This document shows positions 61,201 through 64,000 of a stretch of DNA of 64,000 nucleotides, piece by piece; positions within the stretch are counted from its first letter, which is position 1, and every line of letters starts with the position of its first letter. The DNA comes from Hymenobacter sp. APR13. GTDB taxonomy: Bacteria; Bacteroidota; Bacteroidia; Cytophagales; Hymenobacteraceae. Location of the stretch: contig NZ_CP006587.1 in NCBI RefSeq assembly GCF_000737515.1, positions 3,095,001 to 3,159,000 of the forward strand, written 5' to 3'. The position numbers were made by a program, and so were the translations under genes. The notes beneath the pieces are model-generated. The model made no database searches. It was not told the origin of the DNA and saw only the letters and a list, made by a program, of their open reading frames with translations.

Positions 61201-64000
61201 TTGAAGTTCGCCCGTTCCCTACCGCTAGCCCTGCTGCTGGCCGCTTTCCTCTGTTTTGCGGGTGCTTTCCTGAGCAACCGGTATGGACAGACGCCCGACG
61301 TGCTGTTGCGCGCCGATGCGCTGCGGCTGCAGAAGCTGGTGCGGGACGCCGAGCAGAAGGCCGAACGGGAAGCCACCGACGTACTGCAGCAGGCAGTCCG
61401 GGGCGAGCTGCGCTTCGGCTCGCTGGTGGGCCGCACGACCTATCCGAGCTTCATCTACCAGAACGGCCAGCTGCGCTACTGGTCCGACCACACCACGCGG
61501 CCCCAGCCCGAAAACGTCGGCCAAAGCTTTCGGGAAAAGCTGGTGGACATGCAGTTTGGGCGCTATCTGGCGCTGCGCCAGGCCTCAGGCCCCTACGTGG
61601 TGCTGACCTATGTGCCGCTGGAAAAACGTTACGGCATCAGCAACCGCTACCTGCGCGAAGGCTCCGAAAAGGCCCTGTTCCGGGGGCTGAACGTGCGGCT
61701 GGTAACCGATAAGAAGCCTGGTCTGCCGGCTATTGAATCGGATGAAGGCCGCTACCTGTTCTCACTGGAGCGCCTGCAGCGCAACCCCATCACCGGCAAG
61801 TACATCCCGATGGCGCTGCTGGTGGTGGGGCTGCTGCTCTATCTGGCCAGCTGGCTGATGTGGGCCCGGCGGCTGTTCGGGGCGGGGCGCGTGCTGGCCG
61901 GCAGCGCGGCGCTGCTGCTGCCGCTGGGCTTGTTGCGAGCCGTGCTGCTGCCGTTGGGGCTGCCGTTTTCCTTTATTGAGCTGCCCTTGTTCGACCCGCG
62001 GGTGTACGCGGCGTCGTGGCTGTCGCCCTCGCTCGGCGACCTGTTCATCAACGCGCTACTGCTAGCGCTGGCGGCTTACTGCGGGCTACGGCTGTTCCGG
62101 CACTACAACCCCACCCGCTGGGTGGAGCGCCTCACCAAAACCTCGGACCGCACGACGGTAGGCGTGGTGGCCGGGGTGCTGTTTTTTGTGCTGCTGGAGC
62201 TGCAGTTTCAGTTCTATTCCAACAGCTTCAACAACTCGCGGGTCATTCTCGACATCACGCAGGATATTTCGGTATCGGGCCTCAAGCTGCTGCTGACGCT
62301 GGCTATTGCCCTGCACACCGGGGCCTATCTGGTGGGGTACTATCTGGTGGCGCAGCTGTTCAGCGCCACGCTGGGTACCGGCAAAGGGCGGGAGGGCGTG
62401 TTTGGCCTGGGTTTGGGGGCGCTGCTGTTTCTGCCGGTGGGCGTGGCACTGGGGCAGGTGCAGGTGATGCTGGTCGGCATCACGCTCTGGATTTTCCTGC
62501 TGCTGCGCCTGACCGGGCTGCGGCGCGTGGCGGCCATGGGCACCTACCAGGTATATCTGTTCATCTTCCTGATGCTCAGTGTCAGCGCGGCCGTGGGGGC
62601 GTTGGCGCTGTTCGAGCACTTCGACCGCCAGCTGGTGCAAAACAAGCAGAACCTGGCCGGCAACCTGCTCACCGACAACGACCTGCAGGGCGAGTTTCTG
62701 CTTACGGAGCGGGCCCGCGAAATTGCGGCCGACCCGCTGATCCGCAAGGTGCTGGCTGGTCCGTTTGCCAACCCGGAAGTGGTGCGCCAGAAAATTGTGA
62801 AGCATTATCTCGGCAACTACTTCGGCAAATACGAAGTCACGATATCGTTTTTTGATGCCGCCGGCCGGCCCATCGGGGCGGGGCAGGGGGCCGAAACCCT
62901 GTCGCAGGCGCGGTACAGGCTGCTGCAGAACTCCACCCGCACCGACCAGCTCAACCTGTTTCTGGTGCGCGGCAGCAACTCGTTCAGCACCCGGCGCTAC
63001 GTGGATTTCGTGGCCGTGCCCGGGGCGGGGCAGGGTACCAACACTGTGCTGCTGGAGCTTAGCCTCAAGAAGCTGACCACCTACAGCGTGGTGCCCGAGC
63101 TGCTGGTCGACCAGAAGCTCTTTCAGCCTGGGCTGGGCGCCGAGCTGAGCTACGCCGGCTACGAGCAGGACCGGCTGGTGTACAGCGAAGGGGATTTCGA
63201 CTACGTGAACCGCCTGCGCCGTCAGCAGTACAACGACCCGCGCCTGTACCGCACGGGGCTGGTGGTGGGCCGCTTCCACCATTTGGCCGTGCGCGACGAA
63301 ACCCAGCACCGCACGGTGGTCGTCACCACGTCCACCTACAGCTTCTCCGACTGGCTGGCCAATTTCTCGTTTCTGTTTTTGCTGCACACCTTCTACTGGC
63401 TGCTGGCCATGGCACTGTACCTGCTGGTGCGCGGCGAGTACCTGGCCGTGCTGCGCACCAACTTCAGCACCAAGATTCAGCTGTTTCTCAACTTCGGGAT
63501 TCTGGTGCCGCTGGTGCTGGTGAGTATTGCCACGGCCAGCCAGGTAACGTCGTCGTATAAGCGCGACCTGCGCCGCACCTACGAGCGGCGCGGCCGCACC
63601 GTGCAGGACAACCTGCTGCAGAACCGCGTCCTGCTCACCGACTCGGCCGGCCGCCCCGCGCTGCTGGCCCTGGCCGACAACGTGGCCTCGCTCACCGAAA
63701 CCGACCTCAACCTCTACGACGCCCGCGGCCAGCTCATCGTCAGCAGCCAGCCCATCATGTTCGAGTCGGGGCTGCTGGGGCCGCTGATGAACCCGCAGGC
63801 CGTGGCGGCGCTCAAGGAGCGCGCCCAGCCGCGGGTGCTGCTGATGGAGCGGGCCGGCTCGCTGTCGTTCAACTCGCTGTATCTGCCGCTACGGGCCGCC
63901 GAAACCGAGGCCGGGCAGGCCGGGCGGGTGCTGGGCTACGTGGGCATTCCGTTCTTCGACTCCGAGAAAGAGCTGGACAACAAGCTGATTGAGCTGATTT
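61201..64000 (+). CDS. Very large multi-pass membrane sensor, N-terminal 933 residues (gene runs off the window)
   Basis: The frame is open from the TTG at 61201 (LKFARSLPLALLLAAFLCFA) to the edge; GTG 61174 is an alternative. Order: TM helix 8-26; extracytoplasmic domain (about 30-200); a block of about eight TM helices (203-475); a second extracytoplasmic domain (about 476-715, SFFDAAGRPIGAGQGAETL region); two TM helices (about 720-745, 760-783); a third extracytoplasmic region with LNLYDARGQLIVSSQPIMF (from 783). No HAMP or kinase domain is reached. By comparison with similar Cytophagales proteins I infer a histidine kinase whose catalytic part lies to the right. The leucine- and CTG-rich composition is as in the neighbours. 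Confidence 0.7.
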   Translation, partial: MKFARSLPLALLLAAFLCFAGAFLSNRYGQTPDVLLRADALRLQKLVRDAEQKAEREATDVLQQAVRGELRFGSLVGRTTYPSFIYQNGQLRYWSDHTTRPQPENVGQSFREKLVDMQFGRYLALRQASGPYVVLTYVPLEKRYGISNRYLREGSEKALFRGLNVRLVTDKKPGLPAIESDEGRYLFSLERLQRNPITGKYIPMALLVVGLLLYLASWLMWARRLFGAGRVLAGSAALLLPLGLLRAVLLPLGLPFSFIELPLFDPRVYAASWLSPSLGDLFINALLLALAAYCGLRLFRHYNPTRWVERLTKTSDRTTVGVVAGVLFFVLLELQFQFYSNSFNNSRVILDITQDISVSGLKLLLTLAIALHTGAYLVGYYLVAQLFSATLGTGKGREGVFGLGLGALLFLPVGVALGQVQVMLVGITLWIFLLLRLTGLRRVAAMGTYQVYLFIFLMLSVSAAVGALALFEHFDRQLVQNKQNLAGNLLTDNDLQGEFLLTERAREIAADPLIRKVLAGPFANPEVVRQKIVKHYLGNYFGKYEVTISFFDAAGRPIGAGQGAETLSQARYRLLQNSTRTDQLNLFLVRGSNSFSTRRYVDFVAVPGAGQGTNTVLLELSLKKLTTYSVVPELLVDQKLFQPGLGAELSYAGYEQDRLVYSEGDFDYVNRLRRQQYNDPRLYRTGLVVGRFHHLAVRDETQHRTVVVTTSTYSFSDWLANFSFLFLLHTFYWLLAMALYLLVRGEYLAVLRTNFSTKIQLFLNFGILVPLVLVSIATASQVTSSYKRDLRRTYERRGRTVQDNLLQNRVLLTDSAGRPALLALADNVASLTETDLNLYDARGQLIVSSQPIMFESGLLGPLMNPQAVAALKERAQPRVLLMERAGSLSFNSLYLPLRAAETEAGQAGRVLGYVGIPFFDSEKELDNKLIELI

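Overview
The window is high-GC DNA (about 60 % by eye) from a Bacteroidota member of the order Cytophagales, most likely Hymenobacter or a close relative. The grounds are a SusC/SusD pair, an alternative complex III plus aa3-oxidase cluster, TAnnTTTG-type -7 promoter elements instead of E. coli-like boxes, a ComB homologue, GSCFA, DUF983 and DUF255 proteins, and abundant REP-like palindromes between genes. I see no tRNA, rRNA, transposase, phage gene or CRISPR array. The attribution rests on reading the sequence, not on a database search.

Layout. Positions 1-8860 hold a truncated Nudix gene, a small unknown protein, rnhB, a CHASE3 histidine kinase with a CheY-like receiver, gcvT, comB, a MazG-like pyrophosphohydrolase, dtd and a GT-C-type membrane glycosyltransferase. 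Positions 9059-13323 (minus strand) hold an SGNH lipoprotein, a FadL/OmpP1-type porin, mltG and a repeat-rich spacer. At 13324-18112 a RamB-like XRE regulator is divergent from the glyoxylate-bypass genes aceB and aceA, with a palindromic candidate operator next to the aceB promoter. Positions 18300-34323 hold rnd, a susC-susD pair, a CocE/NonD hydrolase, a large M14 peptidase, queA, a lipoprotein-like methyltransferase and several small unknown proteins. Positions 34341-42921 (minus strand) hold priA, a DUF255 protein, a GSCFA protein with a histone-H1-like tail, and the rpsF-rpsR-rplI operon.

From 43282 to 61110 all genes are on the plus strand and form a respiratory block: actA-F (alternative complex III, a quinol:electron-acceptor oxidoreductase), coxB-coxA, ctaA-ctaB (heme O and heme A synthesis), two subunit III homologues, subunit IV, a Sco copper chaperone, a DUF420/CtaM-like assembly factor, a small CxxC membrane protein and a DUF983 protein. 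Together they encode a quinol-to-oxygen electron chain with its cofactor assembly machinery. A very large membrane sensor gene starts at about 61201 and runs off the right edge.

The most unusual signal is between the genes. At about eight junctions there is a nested palindrome whose 5' arm is made of short, C-poor, G/T-rich repeated words and whose 3' arm is made of the complementary G-poor, A/C-rich words. The words differ at each locus but the polarity does not. Several enclose a REP-like core, and one encloses a divergent promoter pair. Other points worth attention are apparently leaderless promoters at rnhB, queA and the GSCFA gene, a candidate small RNA near position 340, and a 13-base promoter motif shared by susC and actA.
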